Part shown: positions 23,209 to 32,324 of the stretch, piece by piece
Layout: every line of letters starts with the position of its first letter
Position numbering within the stretch: position 1 is the first letter of the stretch
NCBI GenBank assembly: GCA_934636905.1
Contig: CAKUBJ010000010.1
Location: 1-50,416 of the forward strand
Direction: 5' to 3'
From: an uncultured Dysosmobacter sp.
GTDB taxonomy: Bacteria > Bacillota > Clostridia > Oscillospirales > Oscillospiraceae
DNA length: 50,416 nucleotides
Made by a program: the position numbers and the translations under genes
The notes under the pieces: model-generated
What the model was told of the DNA's origin: nothing
The model's database searches: none
What the model saw: only the letters and a program-made list of their open reading frames with translations

Positions 23209-24567
23209 ATGGAGGTCCAGATGGACAAGCTGAAGGCGTATATCGACGCCCATCAGGATGAGTATCTTGCGCTGCTGCAGAAGTTCCTGCGTCAGCCCAG
23301 CATTGCCGCCACCAATACGGGTATGCGGGAAATGGCGGATCTGGTAGAGGAAACGCTCACGAAGATGGGATTTGAGGTGGAGGAGATCCCCACCGACGGG
23401 TATCCCATTGTTTACGGCTTCCTCAAGGGAGAAAGCGACCGCACCCTGATGTTCTACAACCACTATGATGTCCAGCCTGTGGATCCCATCGACGAGTGGG
23501 AGGTGGATCCCTTCGGCGGCACCATCAAGGACGGCAAGATCATCTCCCGGGGCACCGCCGACAACAAGGGGCAGATGCTCTCCCGCCTCATGGCTGTGGA
23601 TGCCTATCAGAAGGTCTACGGCAAGCTGCCCATGAACATCAAGGTGATCTACGAGGGCGAAGAAGAGGTGGGCAGCCCCCATCTCAACGGCTTCCCCAGC
23701 CTCTATCCCGACAAGGTTGCCGCTGACGGCGTCGTCTGGGAAGGCGGCGGCCGGGATACCAACGGCCCGGCTCACATCACGCTGGGCGTGAAGGGCCTTG
23801 CCTATGTGGAGTTGCGGGTGCGCACCGCCAACATCGACGCCCACTCCTCCAACGCCCCCATCTGGAAGAACGCCGCGTGGCGTCTGGTCTGGGCGCTGAA
23901 CACCCTGAAGAACGAGAAGGACGAGGTTCTCATCGACGGCTTCTATGATGACGTGGCACCCCTCACCGAAAAGGATCTGGCTTTCCTGAAGAGCATTCCC
24001 TACAACGAGAAGAGCGTTCTGGAAAAGATGGAGATGGACGGCTTTGTCAACGGCGTCACCGGCACCGAACTGCTGAAGAAGCTGATTTACGCCCCCACCT
24101 GCAACATCTGCGGCATCAAGAGCGGCTACATCGACCAGGGCTCCAAGACGGTGCTGCCCGCCTACGCCATGGCGAAGCTGGACTTCCGTCTGGTTCCCAA
24201 CATGACCCGGGAGCGGGTGGTGGAACTGCTGCGGAAGCATCTGGACAAGCACGGCTTCACCGACGTGGAGATTGTCTCCATGCCCGGCGCCCCCGCCTAC
24301 CGCACGAATCTGGACAATCCTCTGGTCAAGGCCGCCATCGCCGCCTCCGAGGAAACCTATCAGATTCCCCCTGCCATCTATCCCAACAGCTCCGGCACCA
24401 TGGGCGTTTATTACTTCTGCCACGAGACGGGCATTCCCTGCGTGATGTACGGCGTTGCCAACGAGTTCTCTCAGGTGCACGCCCCCAATGAAAACATCTA
24501 TGTGGAGGACTTCCTCCTGGGCATCAAGATGACGGCCAACGTCATTGACAAGTTCTCTAAGGCATAA
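23209..24567 (+). CDS. M20-family dipeptidase
   Basis: This 452-residue cytosolic metallopeptidase has metal-site motifs in order: NHYDVQP (about 92-98), GTADNKG (about 120), YEGEEEVGS with the catalytic Glu (about 152-160), a dimerisation insert with AHSSNAP, and a late His near FSQVHAPNE. This matches M20 dipeptidases of the ArgE/DapE/CPG2 fold that act on di- or tripeptides. The ATG at 23209 is 8 nt after AAAAAGGAGG. It is the first gene of the peptide-utilisation run and is followed by the transporter's binding protein. Confidence 0.92.
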   Translation: MEVQMDKLKAYIDAHQDEYLALLQKFLRQPSIAATNTGMREMADLVEETLTKMGFEVEEIPTDGYPIVYGFLKGESDRTLMFYNHYDVQPVDPIDEWEVDPFGGTIKDGKIISRGTADNKGQMLSRLMAVDAYQKVYGKLPMNIKVIYEGEEEVGSPHLNGFPSLYPDKVAADGVVWEGGGRDTNGPAHITLGVKGLAYVELRVRTANIDAHSSNAPIWKNAAWRLVWALNTLKNEKDEVLIDGFYDDVAPLTEKDLAFLKSIPYNEKSVLEKMEMDGFVNGVTGTELLKKLIYAPTCNICGIKSGYIDQGSKTVLPAYAMAKLDFRLVPNMTRERVVELLRKHLDKHGFTDVEIVSMPGAPAYRTNLDNPLVKAAIAASEETYQIPPAIYPNSSGTMGVYYFCHETGIPCVMYGVANEFSQVHAPNENIYVEDFLLGIKMTANVIDKFSKA

Positions 24568-24613
24568 CTGCCTGAAAGATAAAATTGGAAAGAAAGAAGC
24601 AAGGAGAGCGAAA

Positions 24614-26197
24614 ATGAAAAAAAGATTTTTGGCCCTGCTGCTTGCTGCACTGACAGTGCTGTCACTCCTGACAGGCTGCGGCGGCAGCAAGAGCGACACC
24701 GAAACCCCCAGCACCCCGGATGACACATCCGCCACGGAAGAGCCTAAGGTTCTGACCATCGGTATTTCTTCCGATCTGATGACGCTGGATCCTCAGGCTC
24801 ACGCCCAGACCGTAACGGACAATATGTTCCAGATGATCAGCGTGCGTCTGTTCCGCCGCAGCAACGATATGTCTCTGGTTCCCGAGATCGTCACCGATTA
24901 TGAGATCGTGGACGACACCACCTGGAAAATGACCATCCGCGACGATGTGGTCTTCTCCAACGGCGATCCTCTGACCGCTGCCGACGTGAAGTTCACCATC
25001 GAGCGTGAGGCCACCGATACCTCTCTGGTTGAGAACAACTTCTGGAAGGGCATCGAGAGCGTGGAAGTCATCGACGACCACAGCTTCTACATCCACACCT
25101 TTGAGGCCAAGCCCGACCTGCTGTCCCTGCTGGCCAAGTCCGGCGGCGACATCATGCCCTCCAAGTACATTGAGGAAGTGGGCATGGACGAGTACATCAA
25201 GGATCCCATCATGGCCGGCCAGTACAAGCTGAAGGAGTGGATCCCCAACGATCACTTCACTCTGGTCAAGAACGATACCTACTACGGTGAAGCCGGCATC
25301 TGGGACGAGATCACCTTCCGTCCCATTCCCGAGTCCTCCACCCGCGTGTCCGAGCTGCTGACCGGCGGCGTGGACATCATCGACAACGTACCCCCCAATG
25401 AATGGGATCGTATCAACAGCAGTGAAAACGACCGCATGGTCACCGGCGACACCAGCCGTATCCTGCTGCTGAACATCCGCTGCACCGAGGGCACCGTCAC
25501 TGCCGATCCCAAGGTGCGTGAGGCCATCGAACTGGCCATCGACAAGGATCAGATCTGCAACGAACTGCTGCAGGGCGCCGGCACTCCCACCCGTACCCGC
25601 GTGGGCAGCGGTGTCACCGGCTTCAACTGGGATCTGTTCGGTTCCGAGAACGCCAACCTGTACAACCCCGAGCGCGCCAAGGAACTGCTGGCTGAGGCCG
25701 GTTATCCCAACGGCGGCTGCCCCATCACCTACACCGCCGGCAAGGGCAAGACTCTGATGGACAGCGAAATCGCCCAGATGTGCACCGCCATGCTGACTGC
25801 CGTCGGCTTTGACGTGAATCTGGAAATCGTGGACGCCAGCGTCCTCAGCGACACCTGGACTTCCAAGACCAATAAGGAAATCATCCAGATCGCTCTGGCC
25901 GACTCCCAGTATGACGCCGCCTATCCTCTGATCCACTATGGCGACAAGAACCGCGTTGCCGGTCTGACCGACTATGACAGCAAGGAGTGCCAGGATCTGT
26001 ATCAGGCTGCTCTGACCAACATGAATCTGGAAGAGCGCGCCAAGCAGATGGAGGAAATTCAGGCCATCGCTGCCGAGGATCGTCCTCATGTCTGCCTGTG
26101 CCAGCTGAAGAACCTGTTTGGCGTCAGCAACAAGATCAACTTTGAGCCTCGTATGGATGATTTCTACATCCCCAACGAGATCACTCCTGCCAACTGA
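24614..26197 (+). CDS. Peptide ABC-transporter substrate-binding lipoprotein
   Basis: This 527-residue family-5 solute-binding protein has a signal peptide with lipobox LLTGC (Cys near 21), then a Ser/Thr/Asp-rich linker. SBP_bac_5 motifs follow: VTDYEIVDDTTWKMTIRDDVVFSNGDPLTAADVKF and, later, NIRCTEGTVTADPKVREAIELAIDK and FGSENANLYNPERAKELLAEAGYP. It captures di- or oligopeptides outside the cell for the permeases at 28399-30225. AAGGAG precedes the ATG at 24614. A strong terminator after it suggests that this gene is expressed above the downstream genes, as is usual for binding proteins. Confidence 0.93.
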   Translation: MKKRFLALLLAALTVLSLLTGCGGSKSDTETPSTPDDTSATEEPKVLTIGISSDLMTLDPQAHAQTVTDNMFQMISVRLFRRSNDMSLVPEIVTDYEIVDDTTWKMTIRDDVVFSNGDPLTAADVKFTIEREATDTSLVENNFWKGIESVEVIDDHSFYIHTFEAKPDLLSLLAKSGGDIMPSKYIEEVGMDEYIKDPIMAGQYKLKEWIPNDHFTLVKNDTYYGEAGIWDEITFRPIPESSTRVSELLTGGVDIIDNVPPNEWDRINSSENDRMVTGDTSRILLLNIRCTEGTVTADPKVREAIELAIDKDQICNELLQGAGTPTRTRVGSGVTGFNWDLFGSENANLYNPERAKELLAEAGYPNGGCPITYTAGKGKTLMDSEIAQMCTAMLTAVGFDVNLEIVDASVLSDTWTSKTNKEIIQIALADSQYDAAYPLIHYGDKNRVAGLTDYDSKECQDLYQAALTNMNLEERAKQMEEIQAIAAEDRPHVCLCQLKNLFGVSNKINFEPRMDDFYIPNEITPAN

Positions 26198-26235
26198 TTG
26201 TAGACCTTATTTCTGCAAGACGTAATAAGGAACCG

Positions 26236-26274
26236 CAGCAGGAGGAGGATTGACGTCCTCCTCCTGCTGTTTTT
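26236..26274 (+). terminator. Intercistronic terminator after the binding protein
   Basis: CAGCAGGAGGAGGA (26236-26249) pairs perfectly with 26256-26269, followed by TTTTT. The 14-bp stem suggests efficient, though possibly partial, termination before the S9 peptidase and transporter genes. Confidence 0.85.
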
Positions 26275-26316
26275 CATATCCGGAATTCGGCTTACTGTAT
26301 GATGGAGGAAACAGCT

Positions 26317-28323
26317 ATGCAGCGCATTCAATTAGATGACTTTTTGAATTACAAATTTCTCTCCGCTGTGGAATATGCTCCGGACGGAACCCATGCGGCC
26401 TTTGTCGTATCGAAAGCCGATCTGGATCACAACGGCTATCTCAGCTGGCTGTACCTGTATGATGCCGCAAAGGGCGATGTCCGCCAGCTGACCACCTGCG
26501 GACAGGAAAAATCCTTTGTCTGGCTGGACAACAACACCGTCCTCTTCCCGGGACTGCGGGATCCGGCGCTGAAAAAGCGGGTGGAGGCCGGAGAACCCTG
26601 GACGATTCTCTACACTATTGACATCCGCGGCGGCGAAGCTCGGGAATACGCCCGGGTGCCTGCCAAGGTGAAGAAGATCAGGCCCATGGCAGACGGCCGT
26701 CTGGCCATGGTCTGCGAGGTCAACAACGACATGCCCAATCCCCACGATTATCAGGGGGAGGAGCGGGAAAAGGTGCTGGCCATGCTCCGGGAGGAAAACG
26801 ACTACATCGTGGGCGACGAGGTGCCCTTCCTGCGGCAGGGCATGGGCGTCCAGAACGGTCTGCGCAGCCGTCTGTTCCTCTTTGACCGCAAGGACGGCAG
26901 CCTCCTGCCTGTGAGCCAGAAGTGGGCCAACGTGGACTTCTTCAGTGTCCGCAGCGACGAGATTATCTACGCTGCCATGCCCTTTGAAAAGGATAAGCCC
27001 TTGATGTATTCCTGCGGCGTGTACTGCTATACGCTGGCAGACGGCAGCGTCAAACAGCTGCTGCGGGACGATGTCTACCGCTTCCGCTATATGGACTATC
27101 TGGGGGATGAAATCGGCATTGCGGCCTCGGATATGAAGCGGTGGGGTCCCAACGAAAACCCCTACTTCTACACGCTGGATCACGAGGGCAATCTGACCCT
27201 CCGGGTGAAGAACGAGGAAAGTGCGTGCAGCTATGTGATTACCGACTGCCGGTACGGTAGCGGCTCCGCCGATTTCCGCCATCTGGACGGCGATGTGTAC
27301 TATCTGGCCGGGAAAGGCGGCAGCGCGGTGATCCGCCGTCTCAACGCCGACGGCACCTTTGAGGATCTGACGGACGAGAACGGCGCGGTGGACTGCCTGG
27401 CCGTCACCCACGGCGAAATCCTCTGCATTGCCATGCGGGGCACCCACCTTCAGGAGCTGTACAGCCTGAAAGACGGCGTCCTCCGGCAGATTACCCATTT
27501 CAACGACTGGGTGGAGCAGGAGCGCACCGTCAGCACCCCCGAGCATTTCACCTTTGAAAACGACGGGTACACGCTGGACGGCTGGATTATGAAGCCGGCG
27601 GACTTCGACCCCTCCAAAAAGTATCCCGCCATTCTGGACATTCACGGCGGCCCCAAGTGCGCATACGGCCCCATCTTCTACCATGAACTGCAATACCGTG
27701 CCAATCACGGCTACATTGTGATTTACTGCGACCCCCGCGGCAGCGAAGGCCGCGACAACGAATTTGCCGATGTGATCGGCAAATACGGCACCATTGACTA
27801 CGAAGACCTGATGAAATTCACGGATGAGTGCATTGCCCGCTGCCCCCAGATTGATACGGAGCGCATGGGTGTGGCCGGCGGTTCCTACGGCGGTTTCATG
27901 ACCAACTGGATCATCTGCCACACGGACCGCTTCCGCTGCGGTGCATCTCAGCGGGGAATTTCCGATCAGGTGGCACACTTTGCCACCTCCGACACCGGTT
28001 ACCGCTTCCCCATGAATCAGGCTATGGGCGCAAACATCTGGGAGCACCACGACGCCTTCTGGAACGGCTCTCCCCTGAAGTACGCCAACCGGTGCAAGAC
28101 CCCCACCCTCTTTATCCATTCCAACGAAGACTATCGCTGCCCCCTGCAGGACGGCATTGAAATGTACACGGCGCTGAAGTATTTCGGCGTGGACACCAGA
28201 ATCGTGATCTTCAAGGGCGAAAGCCACGAGCTCAGCCGCAGCGGCCGGCCCACCCACCGGATCCGCCGCATGAAGGAGATCACCGCCTGGCTGGACAAAT
28301 ACCTGACCCCTGACTGCGGCTGA
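26317..28323 (+). CDS. S9-family serine peptidase (acylaminoacyl-/prolyl oligopeptidase type)
   Basis: This 668-residue cytosolic peptidase has an N-terminal beta-propeller (about 1-400) and a C-terminal alpha/beta-hydrolase domain. The catalytic Ser lies in GGSYGGF (about 525-531), an Asp in HSNEDYRCP and a His in GESHELSR; HGGPK forms the oxyanion region. These are S9C features. The ATG at 26317 follows GGAGG by 8 nt. Lying between the binding protein and the permeases, it probably trims imported peptides. No signal peptide is seen. Confidence 0.9.
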   Translation: MQRIQLDDFLNYKFLSAVEYAPDGTHAAFVVSKADLDHNGYLSWLYLYDAAKGDVRQLTTCGQEKSFVWLDNNTVLFPGLRDPALKKRVEAGEPWTILYTIDIRGGEAREYARVPAKVKKIRPMADGRLAMVCEVNNDMPNPHDYQGEEREKVLAMLREENDYIVGDEVPFLRQGMGVQNGLRSRLFLFDRKDGSLLPVSQKWANVDFFSVRSDEIIYAAMPFEKDKPLMYSCGVYCYTLADGSVKQLLRDDVYRFRYMDYLGDEIGIAASDMKRWGPNENPYFYTLDHEGNLTLRVKNEESACSYVITDCRYGSGSADFRHLDGDVYYLAGKGGSAVIRRLNADGTFEDLTDENGAVDCLAVTHGEILCIAMRGTHLQELYSLKDGVLRQITHFNDWVEQERTVSTPEHFTFENDGYTLDGWIMKPADFDPSKKYPAILDIHGGPKCAYGPIFYHELQYRANHGYIVIYCDPRGSEGRDNEFADVIGKYGTIDYEDLMKFTDECIARCPQIDTERMGVAGGSYGGFMTNWIICHTDRFRCGASQRGISDQVAHFATSDTGYRFPMNQAMGANIWEHHDAFWNGSPLKYANRCKTPTLFIHSNEDYRCPLQDGIEMYTALKYFGVDTRIVIFKGESHELSRSGRPTHRIRRMKEITAWLDKYLTPDCG

Positions 28324-28398
28324 TGTGCCGCGGTTCCGGCACCGGCAGTGCCCCCATCGCTGCCGCCCTGCCGCTTATACTCGTTATGAGGTGATGAC

Positions 28399-29313
28399 AT
28401 GGCTAAATATCTTGTTCGACGGATCCTTCAGATCATCCCCGTTCTGATTATCATCAGCATGATCGTCTTTCTGCTGGTGAACGTCACCGGCGACCCCACC
28501 AGCACCATGCTGCCCCCCACCGCTTCCGATGAGGAGCGGGACGTGCTGCGGGAGGCACTGGGACTGAACGAGCCGTTAACGACTCAGTACCGCATCTTTA
28601 TTACCAACGCCCTCCACGGCGACTTCGGTACCTCCTACCGTTATCGCCTGCCGGCCTCCGAGCTGGCAATCCAGCGGATTCCCGCCTCCGTGCAGCTGGC
28701 AGGCGTGTCTCTGCTGTTCTCCATCCTCATTGCCATTCCGCTGGGCATTCTCAGCGCCCAGTTCCGAAACAGCCCATTTGACCTGATTATCAGCGGCATT
28801 TCGGCACTGGGACGAGCCATGCCGGGCTTCTGGGTGGCCATTATGCTGATTCTGCTGCTGGCAGTGCAGCATCAGATTTTCCCGGTTTCCGGCCGGGGCA
28901 CCATCATGAATCTGATATTGCCGGCACTGACGCTGTCCTTCGGAACCTCGGCCACCATTATCCCGCTGATTCGTTCCAATATGCTGGACATCATGCATCA
29001 GGATTACATCCGCACCGCCCGCAGCAAGGGCCTGCGTGAAAGCGTGGTCATCTGCAAGCACGCCTTCAAGAACGCGCTGGTTCCCGTGGTCACCATCGTG
29101 GCCCTCCAGATTCCCGGCCTCATCGGCGGCGCCCTTATTACGGAAACCGTCTTCGCATGGCCGGGTCTGGGACAGCTGCTGGTGCAGTCCATCACCAACC
29201 GGGATATGTGCGTGGTACAGGTCTGCATCTTCCTGATTGCCCTGATTACGCTGGTAGCCAATCTCATTGCGGATATTGTCTACTGCCTCATCGACCCCCG
29301 CATCAAGTACTGA
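28399..29313 (+). CDS. dppB: Dpp/Opp-type peptide ABC permease, DppB-like
   Basis: This 304-residue permease has the family's N-terminal MAKYLVRRILQIIPVLIIIS helix, a periplasm-facing segment with NGDFGTSYR-like sequence (LHGDFGTSYRYR), and the C-terminal EAA-type loop (DYIRTARSKGLRESVVICKHAFKNAL) that contacts the ATPases. Six membrane helices are visible. GAGGTGAT lies before the ATG. It forms the channel with the DppC-like protein encoded 15 nt downstream. Confidence 0.92.
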   Translation: MAKYLVRRILQIIPVLIIISMIVFLLVNVTGDPTSTMLPPTASDEERDVLREALGLNEPLTTQYRIFITNALHGDFGTSYRYRLPASELAIQRIPASVQLAGVSLLFSILIAIPLGILSAQFRNSPFDLIISGISALGRAMPGFWVAIMLILLLAVQHQIFPVSGRGTIMNLILPALTLSFGTSATIIPLIRSNMLDIMHQDYIRTARSKGLRESVVICKHAFKNALVPVVTIVALQIPGLIGGALITETVFAWPGLGQLLVQSITNRDMCVVQVCIFLIALITLVANLIADIVYCLIDPRIKY

Positions 29314-29328
29314 GAAAGGAGCCTTACC

Positions 29329-30225
29329 ATGTACGAAAACGAAACATTCGGCGCCCGCGCCAAGGCTTTTTTCTCCCGCTGGGGACGGCTGCTGCTGCGC
29401 AGCAAGACCGGTATGCTGGGTCTGATTCTCGTGTTGGCCTTCACTCTGATTGCCATCTTTGCCCCGCAGCTGGCCGGCCATGACCCCACGGCACTGAACC
29501 CCGGCAACATGACCACCCCGCCCTTCTGGATGAAAGGCGGCAGCATGGAGTTCCCTCTGGGCACAGATAACCTGGGCCGCTGCATCCTCTGCCGGATTAT
29601 GTACGGCACCCGGGTTTCCATGCTCATCGGTGTCTGCTCCGTGATTGTGGCCGGTATTATCGGCACCCTCTTCGGCCTTGTGGCCGGCTACTACGGCGGC
29701 ATCTGCGACAGCATCATCATGCGGATTACCGACGCCTTCCACGCCATTCCCCGTACCCTGCTGGCCATGGTGCTCATCAGCGCCGTGTCCGGCGGCATTC
29801 CCACGCTGGTATTCGTCATCGGCTTTACCGGGTGGATTCAATACGCCCGCCTGATCCGAAGTGAGGTGCTGAGCCTGAAGAACCGGGAGTTTGTAAAAGC
29901 TGCCATTACCATCGGCACCCCCAACAGCACCATCATCCGGCGGCACATCATTCCCAACGTGATGTCCTCCTTTATCGTGGTGTCCACTCTGGCCGTGGCC
30001 AGCAGCATCATTGCGGAAACCTCCCTGAGCTTCCTGGGGCTGGGCATCCAGTCCCCCCAGATCTCCTGGGGCGGTATGCTCTCCGACGGCCGGAACTATC
30101 TGGCCACCCACTGGTGGATCGCTACCTTCCCCGGCATTGCCATTACGCTGGCCGTTCTGGGCATTATGTTTCTGGGCAACTGGATCCGGGACGTGCTGGA
30201 TCCCCACAACCAAGGTTTGCAGTAA
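29329..30225 (+). CDS. dppC: Dpp/Opp-type peptide ABC permease, DppC-like
   Basis: This 298-residue permease has an OppC-type N-terminal helix (LGLILVLAFTLIAIFAPQ-like), the conserved FPLGTDNLGRC segment, and the EAA loop (REFVKAAITIGTPNSTIIRRHIIPNV). It ends with the family motif FLGLGIQSPQISWG and six helices in total. AAAGGAG precedes the ATG. It pairs with the DppB-like permease upstream and the two ATPases downstream. Confidence 0.92.
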   Translation: MYENETFGARAKAFFSRWGRLLLRSKTGMLGLILVLAFTLIAIFAPQLAGHDPTALNPGNMTTPPFWMKGGSMEFPLGTDNLGRCILCRIMYGTRVSMLIGVCSVIVAGIIGTLFGLVAGYYGGICDSIIMRITDAFHAIPRTLLAMVLISAVSGGIPTLVFVIGFTGWIQYARLIRSEVLSLKNREFVKAAITIGTPNSTIIRRHIIPNVMSSFIVVSTLAVASSIIAETSLSFLGLGIQSPQISWGGMLSDGRNYLATHWWIATFPGIAITLAVLGIMFLGNWIRDVLDPHNQGLQ

Positions 30226-30243
30226 CCGGGAAGCAGGTGTGAT

Positions 30244-31251
30244 ATGAAGCAAAATGAGATTATCCTGGATGTTGAGCACCTCAACACCTATTTCCGCACC
30301 CATGACGGCCGCGTCAAGGCGGTGGATGACCTTTCCTTCAGCGTGAAGAAGGGAGAACTTCTGGGCATCGTCGGCGAATCCGGCTGCGGCAAAAGCGTCA
30401 CCATGCTCTCCATTATGGGTCTGGTGGATCGTTCCGCCATGGTGGAGGCCGAGAAAATCGACTTTCAGGGGCAGGATCTCTCCAAAATGTCCAAGGAGGA
30501 GATCCGCAAACTCCGGGGCAGCGAGATGTCCATGATCTTTCAGGAGCCGCTGACCTCCCTGAACCCTCTGTTTACCATCGGCAACCAGCTCTATGAAATG
30601 GTGAAGATCCACAGCAAGGAAAGCCCCGCCAAAATCAAGGAGCGCTGCATCGAGATGCTCCGTCTGGTGGGCATTCCCCGTCCGGAGGAGGTCTACAAGA
30701 ACTATCCCAACACCCTCAGCGGCGGTATGCGCCAGCGGGTCATGATTGCCATGGCGCTGTCCTGCAACCCCAAGCTGCTGGTGGCGGACGAGCCTACCAC
30801 CGCGCTGGACGTCACCATTCAGGCGCAGATTCTGCGGCTGATGAAGCGGCTGATGTCCGAAATTGATACCTCCATCATCTTCATCACCCATGATTTGGGC
30901 GTCATTGCCGAAATCGCCGACCGGGTCATCGTCATGTACGCCGGCCAGATTGTGGAGATGGCGGATGTGTTCACCCTGTTCAAGAACCCCCTGCACCCCT
31001 ATACCCAGGGTCTGATGAAGAGCACCATCAAGGTGCACGAACTGGAGGACAGCCTGAACCCCATCGACGGCATTGTTCCCGGCCTTTCGGATATGCCGGA
31101 GGGCTGCAAGTTCAACCCCCGCTGCTGCCGCAAAGGCCCCAACTGCACCGGCGACCGTCCCTGCCTCTACGAGGTGGAGCCGGGACACTTCGTCCGCTGC
31201 GGCAAATATGCCGGTTCACCCGTTGTAAAGGAGGAAGCCGCCCATGAGTGA
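30244..31251 (+). CDS. dppD: Peptide ABC-transporter ATPase, DppD-like
   Basis: This 335-residue ATPase has Walker A GESGCGKS (about 43-50), signature [15 protein letters not shown], Walker [14 protein letters not shown] and the H-loop ITHDLG. The C-terminal oligopeptide/dipeptide domain carries a Cys cluster ([15 protein letters not shown]) typical of the OppD/DppD iron-sulfur-binding tail. AGCAGGTG precedes the ATG. Its end overlaps the next ATPase start by 8 nt, indicating coupled translation. Confidence 0.93.
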   Translation: MKQNEIILDVEHLNTYFRTHDGRVKAVDDLSFSVKKGELLGIVGESGCGKSVTMLSIMGLVDRSAMVEAEKIDFQGQDLSKMSKEEIRKLRGSEMSMIFQEPLTSLNPLFTIGNQLYEMVKIHSKESPAKIKERCIEMLRLVGIPRPEEVYKNYPNTLSGGMRQRVMIAMALSCNPKLLVADEPTTALDVTIQAQILRLMKRLMSEIDTSIIFITHDLGVIAEIADRVIVMYAGQIVEMADVFTLFKNPLHPYTQGLMKSTIKVHELEDSLNPIDGIVPGLSDMPEGCKFNPRCCRKGPNCTGDRPCLYEVEPGHFVRCGKYAGSPVVKEEAAHE

Positions 31252-32281
31252 AAAAGTGAATGCTGCCGGACAGGCTTCTCCGGAATACCTTCTGGAAGTC
31301 AACCATCTCTGCAAGTACTTCAACGTCAACAAGAGCCTGCTGAACCGCAAGCCGGTGTATCTCCGGGCGGTGGATGACGTCAGCTTCCGCATCCGTCCCG
31401 GCGAAACTCTGGGCGTGGTGGGGGAATCCGGCTGCGGCAAGTCCACGCTGGGCAACACCATCATCCGCCTGCTGGACGCCACCAGCGGTCAGGTGCTGTT
31501 TGACGGCAAGGACTTCACCTCCCTCAGGGGTGAGGAACTGCGGAAGGCACGGGCCAATATCCAGATGATTTTTCAGGACCCCTTCTCCTCTCTGAATCCC
31601 CGGATGAAGGTCTTTGACATCATTGCCGAGCCTTTCCGCACCCACCATGTCTGTGCCTCCGGCCAGCAGCTGCGGGAGGAAGTGTTCCAGCTGATGGATG
31701 AGGTGGGTCTGCCCCGCTCCTCCGCCTTCCGGTATCCCCACGAGTTCTCCGGCGGCCAGCGGCAGCGCATGGGCATCGCCCGGGCGCTGGCACTGAAGCC
31801 CAAGCTGATTATCTGCGACGAGCCGGTGTCCGCACTGGACGTGTCCATTCAGGCGCAGATTCTGAATCTGCTGTCCGACCTTCAGAAGAAGTTTAACCTG
31901 ACTTATATCTTCATTGCCCACGGTATGCCCACGGTGAAGCACATCAGCACCAACGTGGCCGTGATGTATCTGGGCAAAATCATGGAGTTCGCCCCCAAGA
32001 AGGAACTGTTCTCCCACCCCATGCACCCCTACACGGAGGGACTTTTACAGGCCGTTCCCATCCCCGACCCCACCCTGCGGGACGAGGAAAACGGCCCCAT
32101 CCTCAGCGGCGACGTGCCCAGCCCGGTGAATCCGCCGGCGGGCTGCCGCTTCTGCACCCGCTGCCCCTATGCCAAGGAGCGCTGCCACACGGAAGCCCCG
32201 GAGTTGGTTTCCCGGGACGGCAGCGACCATCTGGTGGCCTGCCATTACCCGCTGGAAAACGGGCAGGGTATCCTGCGCTGA
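31244..32281 (+). CDS. dppF: Peptide ABC-transporter ATPase, DppF-like
   Basis: This 345-residue ATPase has Walker [11 protein letters not shown]-loop [15 protein letters not shown], signature [15 protein letters not shown], Walker [14 protein letters not shown] and the C-terminal Cys cluster [15 protein letters not shown]. The switch region reads IAHGMPT where most homologues have xHDLx (Asp replaced by Gly), a small deviation. The ribosome site GGAGG lies inside the preceding gene. It completes the transporter. Confidence 0.92.
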   Translation: MSEKVNAAGQASPEYLLEVNHLCKYFNVNKSLLNRKPVYLRAVDDVSFRIRPGETLGVVGESGCGKSTLGNTIIRLLDATSGQVLFDGKDFTSLRGEELRKARANIQMIFQDPFSSLNPRMKVFDIIAEPFRTHHVCASGQQLREEVFQLMDEVGLPRSSAFRYPHEFSGGQRQRMGIARALALKPKLIICDEPVSALDVSIQAQILNLLSDLQKKFNLTYIFIAHGMPTVKHISTNVAVMYLGKIMEFAPKKELFSHPMHPYTEGLLQAVPIPDPTLRDEENGPILSGDVPSPVNPPAGCRFCTRCPYAKERCHTEAPELVSRDGSDHLVACHYPLENGQGILR

Positions 32282-32324
32282 GCGCTGCGTTCAACGGATT
32301 TTCTGTTGAGAAACGAGGTTTACT